From: DATMER01 sp034667225
GTDB taxonomy: Bacteria > Acidobacteriota > Thermoanaerobaculia > Multivoradales > UBA5704
DNA length: 64,000 nucleotides
Direction of reading: 5' to 3'
Assembly (NCBI GenBank): GCA_034667225.1
Contig: JAXDKG010000008.1
Span: 186,001 to 250,000 of the forward strand
Under the pieces are notes generated by a model. It was not told the DNA's origin. It saw only the letters and a list, made by a program, of their open reading frames with translations, and made no database searches. A program made the position numbers and the translations under genes. Positions 23,439 to 32,475 of the stretch are shown piece after piece. Position 1 is the stretch's first letter. Each line of letters begins with the position of its first letter.

Positions 23439-23993
23439 ATGAGCCAAGAACCGCCGTCGTCCGGGGAGATGGTCACGGTGTTGGTGGTCGAGGAAGCCCA
23501 CGCGCAGGCGCTCGCCGAGTCCGTGCTGCGCGAGGCCGGCGTGCCTTTCGCCGTCCGCAACGCCGGAGTCCAGCACCTGGTGGGCGGCGGCCAGATCGGC
23601 GGCGTCAATGTCGCGACCGGTCCACCGCAGATCCAGGTCGCTGCCTCGGACGCCCTGCGCGCCAACACGCTCCTCCGCGAAGCTTTCGGCCCGGCCGAGC
23701 TCGAGGATCTCGAAGAAGATACCGCCGAGGAGGCAGAGGCTCGGGCGGTCGCCCTCCGCTACGCGCGCTACAGCGCCGTCTGGGCAGTCCTCGCCCTCTG
23801 GGGCGTCGGCTCACTGCTGGGAGTCTTCTTCGGCATCCAGGCCCTCCGGCGCTCCCGCGGCGCTCTCACTCTCACCAAGGGCCTGGCCGTCTTCGGCCTC
23901 TGCCTGGGCCTCCTCGGGGTCATCGGCTTGACCGCCGCGCTGTGGAACGCGCCGCGCATGCCCGAGGCTCTCGCCTACCTCCATCCGTTCTAG
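23439..23993 (+). CDS. DUF2007-like sensor region fused to a two-helix membrane domain
   Basis: A GGAGG at 23429-23433 selects the ATG at 23439 (184 residues). Residues 10-75 resemble the DUF2007 putative signal-transducing fold (VTVLVVEEAHAQALAESVLR, FAVRNAGVQHLVGGGQIGGV, IQVAASDALRANTLLREAFG). An acidic linker leads to two transmembrane helices of a DUF4190-like type (AVWAVLALWGVGSLLGVFFG, LAVFGLCLGLLGVIGLTAAL). DUF2007 is related to PII-like folds, but its function is not established. Confidence 0.7.
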   Translation: MSQEPPSSGEMVTVLVVEEAHAQALAESVLREAGVPFAVRNAGVQHLVGGGQIGGVNVATGPPQIQVAASDALRANTLLREAFGPAELEDLEEDTAEEAEARAVALRYARYSAVWAVLALWGVGSLLGVFFGIQALRRSRGALTLTKGLAVFGLCLGLLGVIGLTAALWNAPRMPEALAYLHPF

Positions 23994-24108
23994 GCCCCAA
24001 GCTCCTGCACGAGCCGTGAGGGAGGCCGGGCGATGCTCGCCGCCGCTCGACCGTATATCTTTGCGGAGACACACGATGGCCTCTATCTCTCTGTCAGGAG
24101 ACGCTCCC

Positions 24109-26361
24109 ATGCCAGCTCACGTCCGCCGGTCCTTCGCCGTCTGCCTGCTCGCCCTTCCCTTCCTGATCCTCGGCCAGGCCTCGCCGGCCGCCGCGACGGC
24201 ATTTACCTGGGCCGGGCCCCATGGCGGTCCGGTCAACGCCCTCGTTCTGCAGCCGGGAAGCTCCAACGTCCTCTACGCCGGCACTCGGACCGGCGTGTTC
24301 AAGAGCGTCGACGGCGGCGCCACCTGGTTCCCCGGCGATGGGCCGCTCGGGAGCGTGCTGAGCATCGCTGTCGACCCCGCCCATCCCGCCATCGTTTACG
24401 CCGGTCTGGACCAGGGTGGTGTCCACAAGAGCATCGACGGTGGCGCGCACTGGATCGATATTGGAGGGGGCTTGCCCGTAAAGCCTCACCCGCGGCCGAG
24501 CGGGCACTCCCTGGTGGTCACGCCCTCCGGCGCGGTCTATGCGGCCACCACGAATGGCGTGTTCCGGAGCAACAAGGGCGATGGCGTCTGGAAGCCGCTC
24601 AACGAGGGATTGCCGCAAGAGCGAATCGTCCTCTCCCTGGATATCGATCCGTCCCGGCCGCAGAGGATCTATGCCGGCCTCCTCTCCGGAGGGCTCTACC
24701 GGAGCAACGACGGCGGTGCCCACTGGACCCACTTCAGCGACATACGCGTGCCCCTGTCCGTGCTATCAGACATTGCCGTCTCCCCGGCTGACCCGAAGAT
24801 CGTCTACGCCGCAACGATCAGCGGCGTAGCCCGGAGCTTCGACTCCGGGGCCACGTGGCTCCGTCCCACGCAGGGCTTGACAGGCTTCCCGGTCTGCCTG
24901 GCCGCGCACCCCACCCTGCCCGGGACCGTCTACGCCGGCACCTTTTTCGGGGTATTCCGGAGCGATGACCGGGGCCAGACCTGGGTGAGCGTCAGCGAGG
25001 GGTTGAGCGATCCCGACGTCCAGGCGCTGGCGATCGATCCGGCTCATCCCGCCACCGTCTGGGCCGGAACGGCCAGCATCTCCTCTCACCTGGGCGGCGT
25101 GTTCAAAACCAGCGACGCCGGGGCGCACTGGTCGTTCAGCAGCAACGGCATCTCCTCCGTGGGTATCCGGTCGCTGGCCATCGACCCGCACGATCCAGGC
25201 ACGCTCTTCGCCGCCAGCGGCCTGGAACTCGTCCGCAGCCGGGACAGGGGGCTCCACTGGACTACGCTGCCCGTGCTTGCAGACGCGCTGATCTGGGACG
25301 TGGAGATCGATCCCGTGGATTCGTCGACCGTCTATGCCGCGGCCAACCTCGATGTGCCGCTCTTCAAGAGCACCGACGGCGGCGACACCTGGACCCAGCA
25401 CGGCACGTCTCCCGGCGGCGGCATCGAGGTCGAGTTCGAGATCGATCCGGCCAACCCCTCCGTCTTTTACGGCGGCGCCGGCTACAACGGGTTCCACAAG
25501 AGCACGGATGCCGGCGAGACCTGGATTCGAAGCCCATCGTTCCCGGACGTCCAGCCCGAGCAGATCGTGATCGCGCCCGGTGTTGTTTATGCAATCGGCA
25601 CGTCAGGAGCCAACCTGCCCCAGATGTTCCGGAGCACGGACGCGGGCCAGACCTGGCAGGCCGTGATCCACGCCGACCAGAGCCCTGTCAGCCTGGCCGT
25701 CAGCCCGTCGGACCCGAAGACCGTCTACACCGTCCTCCTCGATGGCACGATTCTGCGCTCGACGGACAGCGGGAGCACCTGGCAGAAGGTCAACACTCTC
25801 CTCCACGTGGCCTCCCTGGCTATCGCTCCCGGCTCTCCGGAAACGCTCTACGCGGCCCTGTCCGGACAGGGCGTCTATACGAGCACGGACGGCGGCGCCA
25901 ACTGGATCCCCGTGATACAGAACGCGGGGCTCTCCTTCGGCGAGATCTTCCTCGATCCGCAAGACCCCGAGCGGCTCTACGTGGCCACGGACAACCGCGG
26001 CATCCTCGCACTCTACGAGCCGGAAGAGTGCGAGCCGGGGCCGGCGAAGCTCTGCCTTCAGGGGGGGCGCTTCCAGGTCGAAGTCGCCTGGACGGACTTC
26101 GAGGGCAACAACGGCGTCGGCCAGACGCTCCCTCTGACGAATGAGACCGGGGGGTTCTGGTTCTTCGACTCGGGCAACGTGGAGCTGGTGGCCAAGGTGC
26201 TGGACGGCCGCGGCAGCAACGGCAAGTTCTGGGTGTTCGTCGCGTCGCTGACCAGCGTGGAGTTCACCCTGACGGTGACCGACACGGAGACAGGCAAGCA
26301 GAAGGTCTACCACAACCCCTTGGGGCACATGGCGAGCTTCGCGGATACGGACGCCTTCTAG
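24109..26361 (+). CDS. Secreted BNR/sortilin-type beta-propeller protein
   Basis: The ATG at 24109 has AGGAGA 8 nt upstream and gives 750 residues with a signal peptide ending near SPAAATA. About twelve BNR repeats follow, each with VYAGTxxGVFKSxDGGxTW-like sequence. The last 95 residues form a separate domain (RFQVEVAWTDFEGNNGVGQT, GGFWFFDSGNVELVAKVLDG, FTLTVTDTETGKQKVYHNP) that I have seen at the C-terminus of exported proteins of Acidobacteriota. The stop codon shares CTAG with that of the convergent acyl-CoA ligase. Ligand unknown. Confidence 0.85.
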   Translation: MPAHVRRSFAVCLLALPFLILGQASPAAATAFTWAGPHGGPVNALVLQPGSSNVLYAGTRTGVFKSVDGGATWFPGDGPLGSVLSIAVDPAHPAIVYAGLDQGGVHKSIDGGAHWIDIGGGLPVKPHPRPSGHSLVVTPSGAVYAATTNGVFRSNKGDGVWKPLNEGLPQERIVLSLDIDPSRPQRIYAGLLSGGLYRSNDGGAHWTHFSDIRVPLSVLSDIAVSPADPKIVYAATISGVARSFDSGATWLRPTQGLTGFPVCLAAHPTLPGTVYAGTFFGVFRSDDRGQTWVSVSEGLSDPDVQALAIDPAHPATVWAGTASISSHLGGVFKTSDAGAHWSFSSNGISSVGIRSLAIDPHDPGTLFAASGLELVRSRDRGLHWTTLPVLADALIWDVEIDPVDSSTVYAAANLDVPLFKSTDGGDTWTQHGTSPGGGIEVEFEIDPANPSVFYGGAGYNGFHKSTDAGETWIRSPSFPDVQPEQIVIAPGVVYAIGTSGANLPQMFRSTDAGQTWQAVIHADQSPVSLAVSPSDPKTVYTVLLDGTILRSTDSGSTWQKVNTLLHVASLAIAPGSPETLYAALSGQGVYTSTDGGANWIPVIQNAGLSFGEIFLDPQDPERLYVATDNRGILALYEPEECEPGPAKLCLQGGRFQVEVAWTDFEGNNGVGQTLPLTNETGGFWFFDSGNVELVAKVLDGRGSNGKFWVFVASLTSVEFTLTVTDTETGKQKVYHNPLGHMASFADTDAF

Positions 26362-28118
26362 GCGTACAGCCGCTCGATCTCGTTCGCGTACTTCTCGTAG
26401 ATCACCCGCCGCTTGAGCTTCATCGTGGGGGTGAGCTCGCCCCCCTCGATGCTCAGCTCTTCGGGGAGGATGATGAAGCGCTTGATGGTCTCGTAGCGCG
26501 CCAGGGTCTTGTTGACCTCTTCCACCTGCTTCTCCAGGTGCTGGTGGAAGATGGCGCACTTGGCCAGGTCCTTCGGCTCGCGCATGGGGCTGCCGGCGGC
26601 TTCCCCTTCGGCCGCGGCCCGCAGCGGATCGAGCGTGACCAGGGCCGCCAGGTAGTTGCGGCGGTCCCCGAGCACAACCGCCTGCGAAACGACCGGGATC
26701 TGCTTGAGCTTGCTCTCCAGGTTCTGGGGGCCGATGTTCTTGCCGCCCGAGGTGATCAACAACTCCTTCTTGCGGTCGGTGATCCTGAGGAAACCCTCCT
26801 TGTCGACCTCGCCGATGTCGCCCGAGTGGAGCCAGCCATCGCTATCCACCGTCTCCTGGGTGGCCGCCTCGTTCTTGTAATAACCCGGGAAGATGTGGGG
26901 GCCGCGCATCATGACCTCGCCGTCCTCGGCGGTCTTGATCTCGGTGCCCTCGATGGCGAGGCCCACCTTGCCCAGGCGGTAGCGGCCCGGGTAGGAGAAG
27001 GTCGCCGGACCGGTGCACTCGCTCATCCCGTAGACCTCCAGGATCGGGATGCCGAGGCTGCTGAAGAAGCGCAGCGTCTCCACGGAGATCGGCGCGGTCG
27101 AGGTCGAGCAGACGCGGGCCCGGTCGAGCCCCAGCCGCTCGCGCACCTTGGAGAAGACCAGCTTGTGGGCGAGCCCGTAGAGGAACGGCTTGCCGCGCCC
27201 GGCCTGCTCGGCCTCCCCGCCCGCGAGACCCACGCCGCGCGCCCAGGCCGAGATCTTCTTCTTGAGCGGCGGGTTCGCCGCCCCCGCGGCCATGATCGCG
27301 GCCTGCATCTTCTCCCACACCCGCGGCACGGCGAAGAAGAAGTGCGGCCGCACCTCCCGCAGGTTCTCGCCCAGCTTCTCCAGGCTCTCCGCGAACCAGG
27401 AGCAGCCCCCCATCGCCATCGGCGAGTGGAGGGAGACCACCTGCTCGGCGATGTGGCTGAGCGGCAGGTAGCTGATCAGGTCGTCTTCCGGATTGACGCC
27501 ATACGCTTCGGCGACACGCCGGGCCGTCCAGGTGACGTTGTGGTGGGTCAGCATGACCGCCTTGGGCGGACCGGTGGTGCCGGAGGTATAGATCAGGGTG
27601 CAGACGTCCTCGGGCTTCTGGGCGTCCAGGCGGACCTGCAGATCGCTCTCGGGCACCTCCTTCGCGAGCTCCAGGAGCTGCTTCCAGGAGGTGGTCCCTT
27701 CGTGCTCGCCTTCCATGAGGACGATGGCCTTGAGGGCTGGCAGCCGGTCGCGGATGGAGAGGAAGGCCTCCAGGTAGCGCGTGTTCTCCAGCACGGCCAC
27801 CGTGGCCCCGGCGTGCTCCGAGATGTACTGGCACTGCTCGGGGGTACTGGTGACGTAGATGCCCGCGGGCAGCGCGCCGGCCATGATGGCCCCCATGTCG
27901 GCGAGGAACCACTCGGGCCGGTTGTAGCCCATGATCACCACGCCCTCGCGCGCCTGAAGACCGAGACGCAGGAAGCCGCGGGCGACGAGCCTCGACTGGT
28001 CGCGGTACTCCTTCCAGGTGGTGGCCTGCCAGCGGCCGTCGCGCTTCACCCGCATCGCCGGACGGTCGGCGTGCGCGCCGGCCCTCCGTTCCAGCACTTC
28101 GAACACGGTCTCAGGCAT
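26358..28118 (-). CDS. Long-chain acyl-CoA synthetase (AMP-forming)
   Basis: The 586-residue enzyme activates fatty acids to acyl-CoA via acyl-AMP. Motif A is LIYTSGTTGPPKAVMLTHHN. Later motifs are YGMSECTGPATFSYPGRYRL, SDGWLHSGDIGEVDKEGFLR and DRKKELLITSGGKNIGPQNL. The order and length fit the FadD15/Faa1 group. A GAGGAGG precedes the ATG. The stop overlaps that of the BNR gene by 4 bp. Confidence 0.92.
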   Translation of the reverse strand: MPETVFEVLERRAGAHADRPAMRVKRDGRWQATTWKEYRDQSRLVARGFLRLGLQAREGVVIMGYNRPEWFLADMGAIMAGALPAGIYVTSTPEQCQYISEHAGATVAVLENTRYLEAFLSIRDRLPALKAIVLMEGEHEGTTSWKQLLELAKEVPESDLQVRLDAQKPEDVCTLIYTSGTTGPPKAVMLTHHNVTWTARRVAEAYGVNPEDDLISYLPLSHIAEQVVSLHSPMAMGGCSWFAESLEKLGENLREVRPHFFFAVPRVWEKMQAAIMAAGAANPPLKKKISAWARGVGLAGGEAEQAGRGKPFLYGLAHKLVFSKVRERLGLDRARVCSTSTAPISVETLRFFSSLGIPILEVYGMSECTGPATFSYPGRYRLGKVGLAIEGTEIKTAEDGEVMMRGPHIFPGYYKNEAATQETVDSDGWLHSGDIGEVDKEGFLRITDRKKELLITSGGKNIGPQNLESKLKQIPVVSQAVVLGDRRNYLAALVTLDPLRAAAEGEAAGSPMREPKDLAKCAIFHQHLEKQVEEVNKTLARYETIKRFIILPEELSIEGGELTPTMKLKRRVIYEKYANEIERLYA

Positions 28119-28213
28119 GGGGCCTCCTCGAAGATCGAAGGGCTAGGTGTAGCACCCGGGAGGGGGGGAGGTCAACGGAGCAGAGCGTCTCCGGAAGCGA
28201 ATTGATACACAAA

Positions 28214-28500
28214 ACCCGCGGCGGGGGTCTCCCGACCCGTGGGTCGAGACACAAAACCCGTGGGTGGGGAGGCAGACACGCCGGGTTGAACGATCCGGCT
28301 CCCGGGTGTTGTGTTTCAACCCGCGGGTTTGATTCAAAAACCCGCGGGTTGAAACAAAAATCTGGCGGGTTTTGCTTCTCAACCCGCGGGCCCAACGTTT
28401 CAACCGCCGGGCTGAGCCTCGGACCCCGCGGGTCTTGTGTTTCAAGCCGTGGGTTGAGCTGATGTTCTCGCCGGTTGAGCGGTCCGAGCCGCGGGTCGGG
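28214..28500. repeat. Array C: fourteen 21-bp units with an AACCCGCGGGTT palindrome core
   Basis: The core CCGCGGG or a one- to two-base variant starts at 28216, 237, 258, 279, 300, 321, 342, 363, 384, 405, 426, 447, 468 and 489: 14 units at exactly 21 bp with no indel. The best units have the full 12-bp palindrome AACCCGCGGGTT (28319, 28340) and a 9-bp variable, AT-richer spacer. The last unit ends 7-10 bp from the nagZ stop (28507). Because 21 is a multiple of 3, open frames with a 7-residue period (TRGxxxx) arise on both strands; I do not call them genes. Confidence 0.85.
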
Positions 28501-28506
28501 TGAGGG

Positions 28507-29565
28507 TTACGCCTCGGCCACCGGCGCCTGCATCTGCTCGAACGCCTGCCGCACGTTCTCCAGGCGCTCGCCCTGCTTGCCCTCGCGCATGAGGTTGATG
28601 TAGTCGCGGGCGGAGCGCAGGGTGCGCAGACGCTGGCGGTAGACCTCCAGACGGCGGCGGGCCTGGACGCGCCGCTCTTCGAGCTGCGGGTCTTCCAGAC
28701 GCGCCACCACGTCGGGCAGCGCCTCCAGCGTGTGGCAGAGGAGGAGCACGTCGCAGCCCGCCGCGAAGGCCAGGACCGAGCGCTCGGCCAGGTCCCCCCA
28801 GTCGTCCAGCGCCTTCATCTCCAGGTCGTCGCTGAAGCAGAGGCCGTCGAACTGGAGACGGCCGCGGAGCACGCCGCCGATGATCGGCGGCGACAGCGTC
28901 GCGGGCCGCTGCTCGGCGTCGTAGGCGGGATAGATGGCATGGCTCACCATGACCGAGCCCGCGAGCCGCGCCAGGGCGTCGAAGGGGTCGAGGTCCGCCT
29001 GCAGGACGACGGAGGGGAGATAGACGCAGGCGAGCTTGAAGTGGGTGTCCGCGGCCGCTCCGCCCAGCCCGGGGAAGTGCTTGAGAGAACCGCCCGCCCC
29101 ACCCATGTGCAGGCCCCGCAGGAACGCCCGGGCGCGCGGGATGATCTCGGCCGGGGTGGCCCCCAGGTAGCGGCCGTCGAGGGCATTGTTGGTCTCGTTG
29201 CGGTCGAGGTCCACCACCGGCGCAAAGTCGACGTCCAGGTCGAAGAGGCGCAGCGACTGGGCGACCCAGAGCCCGGCCTGGAGCGACAGGCTCGTCGGCC
29301 TCCGGCGCAGCAGCTCCGCGGACGGGGCCGGCCCGACGATGTCCTTGAGGCGGTCCACCTTCCCCCCCTCGGCATCGATGGCCAGGACCGCGTCAGGGAG
29401 GACGGCACGGATGGCGCGCACCAGCTCCCCGAGCTGCTCGACGGCCTGGATGTTGCGCTTGAACAGGACGATCCCGCCGGGCTGGTGCTCGGCGAGCAGC
29501 GCGGCCGAGGCCGAATCCAGCTCGGTCCCGGGGATTCCTACGAAGACATGCTCGGCAGCGCTCAT
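28507..29565 (-). CDS. nagZ: Beta-N-acetylhexosaminidase, GH3 family (NagZ-like)
   Basis: The 352-residue cytosolic enzyme should remove GlcNAc from muropeptides in cell-wall recycling. Motifs are GGIVLFKRNIQAVEQL, LAIDAEGGKVDRLKD, LKHFPGLGGAAADTHF and LCFSDDLEMKALDDWG (nucleophile Asp). The catalytic-loop His (DTH) is kept, but the usual FPGHG is FPGLG. The stop codon abuts array C, and mutS lies 35 bp upstream on the same strand. Confidence 0.87.
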   Translation of the reverse strand: MSAAEHVFVGIPGTELDSASAALLAEHQPGGIVLFKRNIQAVEQLGELVRAIRAVLPDAVLAIDAEGGKVDRLKDIVGPAPSAELLRRRPTSLSLQAGLWVAQSLRLFDLDVDFAPVVDLDRNETNNALDGRYLGATPAEIIPRARAFLRGLHMGGAGGSLKHFPGLGGAAADTHFKLACVYLPSVVLQADLDPFDALARLAGSVMVSHAIYPAYDAEQRPATLSPPIIGGVLRGRLQFDGLCFSDDLEMKALDDWGDLAERSVLAFAAGCDVLLLCHTLEALPDVVARLEDPQLEERRVQARRRLEVYRQRLRTLRSARDYINLMREGKQGERLENVRQAFEQMQAPVAEA

Positions 29566-29600
29566 GATGGATCGGGGCCCCCCTCGTGCCCCATGCTCGG

Positions 29601-32258
29601 TCAGGCGAGCCGTGATTTTAGACTATGGAGGAGGTTCAATGCTGCTATGGGCGTCAAGCGCTCCACATCCAAGTCTTTGAGGATAGACGCAACGACCTGT
29701 TCGGGCGGCGCGAACAGGGTGAGCTGCGCGGGCTGATCGCTCTCGGGCGCGTTCCCTTTGGCGAGGCGCGGCTTGCCCGAGGGATCGTATTCATGGGCCT
29801 CCAGGTTGCCGAGGATCTCCCCCGCCCGCTCGATCACCTGGACAGGCAATCCGGCCAGCCGCGCCACGTGCAGGCCGTAGGACTTGTCCGCCGCCCCGGG
29901 CACCACCCGGCGCAGAAAGACGATCCGCTCGTCCCACTCCTTGACTGCCATGGTGCGGTTGACCACCCGCGGCAGCAGGGCCGACAGCTCGGTCAGCTCG
30001 TGGTAGTGGGTGGCAAAGAGGGTCTTGGGCTTCCGGTGCTCGTGCAGGTACTCGACGATCGCCCAGGCGAGCGAAAGCCCGTCGAAGGTGGCTGTTCCCC
30101 GGCCCACCTCGTCCAGGATGACGAGGCTGCGGTCCGTGGCATGGCGCAGGATGTTCGCGGTCTCGATCATCTCCACCATGAAGGTTGACTCGCCGCGGGC
30201 CAGGTCGTCCGAGGCGCCGACGCGGGTGAAGATCCGGTCCGTGACCCCGATCTCGGCCTGCTCGGCAGGCACGAAGCTGCCGGCCTGGGCCATGAGGACG
30301 ATCAGCGCCACCTGGCGCAGATAGGTGGACTTGCCCCCCATGTTCGGCCCGGTGAGGAGGACGATCCCCGAGTGCTCGTTATCCAATTCGGCGTCATTGG
30401 GGATGAAAGCGTCGCGGCTCGCCAGCTCGACGACCGGATGGCGGCCCTCGCGGATGCAGATCCGGCTTCCCGGCGGTCCCATGACCGGCCGCACGTAGCG
30501 GTGGCGGGCCGCGGCCTCGGCGAACGAGGCCAGGACGTCGAGCGTGCCCAGGGCGGAGGCGAGCGCCGTCAGGCCCGGTGCTTCCAGGGCGATCACGGCG
30601 GTGAGCTTGCGGAAGTACTCCCCCTCCAGATGGATCTGGCGCTCCTCGGCGGAGAGGATCTGCTCCTCCAGCTCCTTGATCTCCGGCGTGACATAGCGCT
30701 CCGCATTGACCAGGGTCTGCTTGCGGATGTAATCCGGCGGCACCCGCAACTGGTTGGCCTTGGTGATCTCCAGGTAGTAGCCGAAGACCTTGTTGTAGCG
30801 GATCTTGAGCGACGAGATCCCGGTGCGCTCCCGCTCGCGCAGCTCCAGGGCCAGGATGTGCCGCTTGCTGTCCCGGGCGAGCGAACGGTACTTGTCCAGC
30901 TCGGCATCGACCCCGGACGCGATCACCCCTCCCTCCTGAAGATTGTGCGCCGGCGCCTCTTCCAGGACGCGGGCCAGCTCGGCGTAGAGGGCTGAGAGAG
31001 GATCGGTCGAGGCGATCTGGGCAAGGAGAGCAGACTGAGCGTCCGCCAGCTCTCCGAGGATCGCCGGCACCTCGGCCAATCCGTCGCGCAGGGCTCCCGC
31101 CTCGCGGGGGGTGAGGGTGCCGAGGACGGCGCGGGCCAGGATGCGCTCCGGGTCGCCCACCCGGGACAGGCGGTCGCGCAGCCGCTCCCGCCGCGGGTTG
31201 TCGCCCACCAGCTCACCCACGGCCCGGTGACGCTCGGCGATGGCCTCGGGGTCGACCAACGGCCTGCGCAGCCACTCGCGGATCGTCCGGCCGCCCGGAG
31301 GGGTCGCGGTGCGGTCGAGGACCGAGAGGAGGGTCGTGCGCCGCTTGCCGGCCGCCAGCTCCTGGCGCTGCGGCCGGAAGACCTCCAGGTTGGCGAGGGT
31401 GGCGGCGTCGAGGACCAGGCGGTCCCGGGCCTCGCGGACGGCGATGCCGCGCACATGGGAAAGCAGGCTCTTCTGGGTCTCCTGGGCATACGCGAGGGCT
31501 GCTGCCGCGGCGCGGACGGCGAGCTCCCCCTCGACGAGGCCGAAGCCGCGCAGGGTGCCCACCTGGAACTGGCGCATGAGCAGGTCCTCGGCCCGGCGCG
31601 GGTCGTACAGACGGTCGCCGGCCAAGGGGGTGCGGCAAGGGCACTCGCGCTCGGCCCACTCGCGGATGGCGATGGGAAAACCCTCCTCCCCCCGGTCCGA
31701 GTGGAAGAGCACCTCGCGGGGCCGCAAGAGAGCGAGATCGTCCACTCCCTCCTCGGCGCTCCCCCACCGCCGGACGAAGAACGTCCCGGTCGAAAGATCG
31801 AGAAAGGCGCCCGCCCCGCCCTGCCCATCCCACGTCAATCCGGCGAGGAGGTTCTCCTCTTTGCCATCCAGGAGGCCGGGATCGCTGATCGTCCCCGGGG
31901 TGACGACGCGGGTGACCTCACGGCGGACGAGCCCCTTGGCCTGAGCGGGGTCCTCGACCTGGTCGCAGATCGCGACCTTGAGCCCGGCGGCGAGCAGCTT
32001 GGCCAGGTAGACATCCAGGGCGTGATGGGGGACGCCGCACATCGGCGCCTCGTTCTCGCTGCCCCGGTTGCGCGCCGTGAGCTGCACTTCCAGGATGGGC
32101 GCGGCCTGGCGGGCGTCGTCGAAAAACATCTCGAAGAAGTCGCCCATGCGATACAGGAGGATGGTGTCGGGATGCTCCGCCTTGATCTCCAGATACTGGC
32201 GGAGCATGGGGGTAAGAGAGCCCAGGGAGAGGCTCGGGGTGGCGGGGGCGGACGACAT
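29601..32258 (-). CDS. mutS: DNA mismatch repair protein MutS
   Basis: MutS, 885 residues, is complete. The mismatch-binding Phe-x-Glu motif is in YRMGDFFEMFFDDARQAAPI near residue 40. The ATPase has TGPNMGGKSTYLRQVALIVL, then ARGESTFMVEMIETANIL, LVILDEVGRGTATFDGLSLA and TLFATHYHELTEL. The connector and clamp domains are of normal length. A TATACT lies 8 nt before the ATG. Confidence 0.98.
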   Translation of the reverse strand: MSSAPATPSLSLGSLTPMLRQYLEIKAEHPDTILLYRMGDFFEMFFDDARQAAPILEVQLTARNRGSENEAPMCGVPHHALDVYLAKLLAAGLKVAICDQVEDPAQAKGLVRREVTRVVTPGTISDPGLLDGKEENLLAGLTWDGQGGAGAFLDLSTGTFFVRRWGSAEEGVDDLALLRPREVLFHSDRGEEGFPIAIREWAERECPCRTPLAGDRLYDPRRAEDLLMRQFQVGTLRGFGLVEGELAVRAAAAALAYAQETQKSLLSHVRGIAVREARDRLVLDAATLANLEVFRPQRQELAAGKRRTTLLSVLDRTATPPGGRTIREWLRRPLVDPEAIAERHRAVGELVGDNPRRERLRDRLSRVGDPERILARAVLGTLTPREAGALRDGLAEVPAILGELADAQSALLAQIASTDPLSALYAELARVLEEAPAHNLQEGGVIASGVDAELDKYRSLARDSKRHILALELRERERTGISSLKIRYNKVFGYYLEITKANQLRVPPDYIRKQTLVNAERYVTPEIKELEEQILSAEERQIHLEGEYFRKLTAVIALEAPGLTALASALGTLDVLASFAEAAARHRYVRPVMGPPGSRICIREGRHPVVELASRDAFIPNDAELDNEHSGIVLLTGPNMGGKSTYLRQVALIVLMAQAGSFVPAEQAEIGVTDRIFTRVGASDDLARGESTFMVEMIETANILRHATDRSLVILDEVGRGTATFDGLSLAWAIVEYLHEHRKPKTLFATHYHELTELSALLPRVVNRTMAVKEWDERIVFLRRVVPGAADKSYGLHVARLAGLPVQVIERAGEILGNLEAHEYDPSGKPRLAKGNAPESDQPAQLTLFAPPEQVVASILKDLDVERLTPIAALNLLHSLKSRLA

Positions 32259-32266
32259 GGAAAGGG

Positions 32267-32272
32267 AGTATA
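32267..32272 (-). promoter_or_regulatory. -10 box 8 nt before the mutS ATG
   Basis: TATACT on the minus strand is followed by 8 nt and the ATG at 32258. The same TATACT-N8-ATG occurs upstream of tsaB on the other strand. Confidence 0.4.
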
Positions 32273-32321
32273 TCCGGAGGCCTGGCGCGAGACAGGCCCG
32301 GCGAGACAGGCCCGGCGAGAC

Positions 32322-32436
32322 GCCTGGGGTTGAAACCCCAGGCTAGAAGAGTATCTCCCCCTCCGGGGGCGAGGAGGCCGAAGGCCAGCCTCCGGAGGAG
32401 GTTGTACTTTTCTAGCCTGGGGTTTCAACCCCAGGC
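32322..32436. repeat. Foldback element with perfect 27-bp inverted arms
   Basis: The arms at 32322-32348 and 32410-32436 are exact reverse complements over 27 bp. Each contains its own palindrome CCTGGGGTTGAAACCCCAGG. The 61-bp interior has a second inverted repeat (CCTCCGGGGGCGAGGAGGC against GCCTCCGGAGG). It lies between the divergent mutS and tsaB genes. A 14-bp tandem pair (GAGACAGGCCCGGC, 32289-32316) flanks it on the mutS side. The same palindrome recurs near 57.5 kb. Confidence 0.85.
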
Positions 32437-32461
32437 CGGCCCGCTTGACACGGCCGGCCCA

Positions 32462-32467
32462 TATACT
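32462..32467 (+). promoter_or_regulatory. -10 box 8 nt before the tsaB ATG
   Basis: TATACT is followed by 8 nt and the ATG at 32476. A TTGACA lies only 11 bp upstream of the box, too close for a standard -35. Confidence 0.35.
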
Positions 32468-32475
32468 CCCCCACC

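Noticed and set aside
28143..28462. Open frames on both strands with TRG or NPRV heptads
   Set aside because: These are products of the 21-bp array C. Several frames are open at once, composition is unlike the neighbours, and no start signal is seen.
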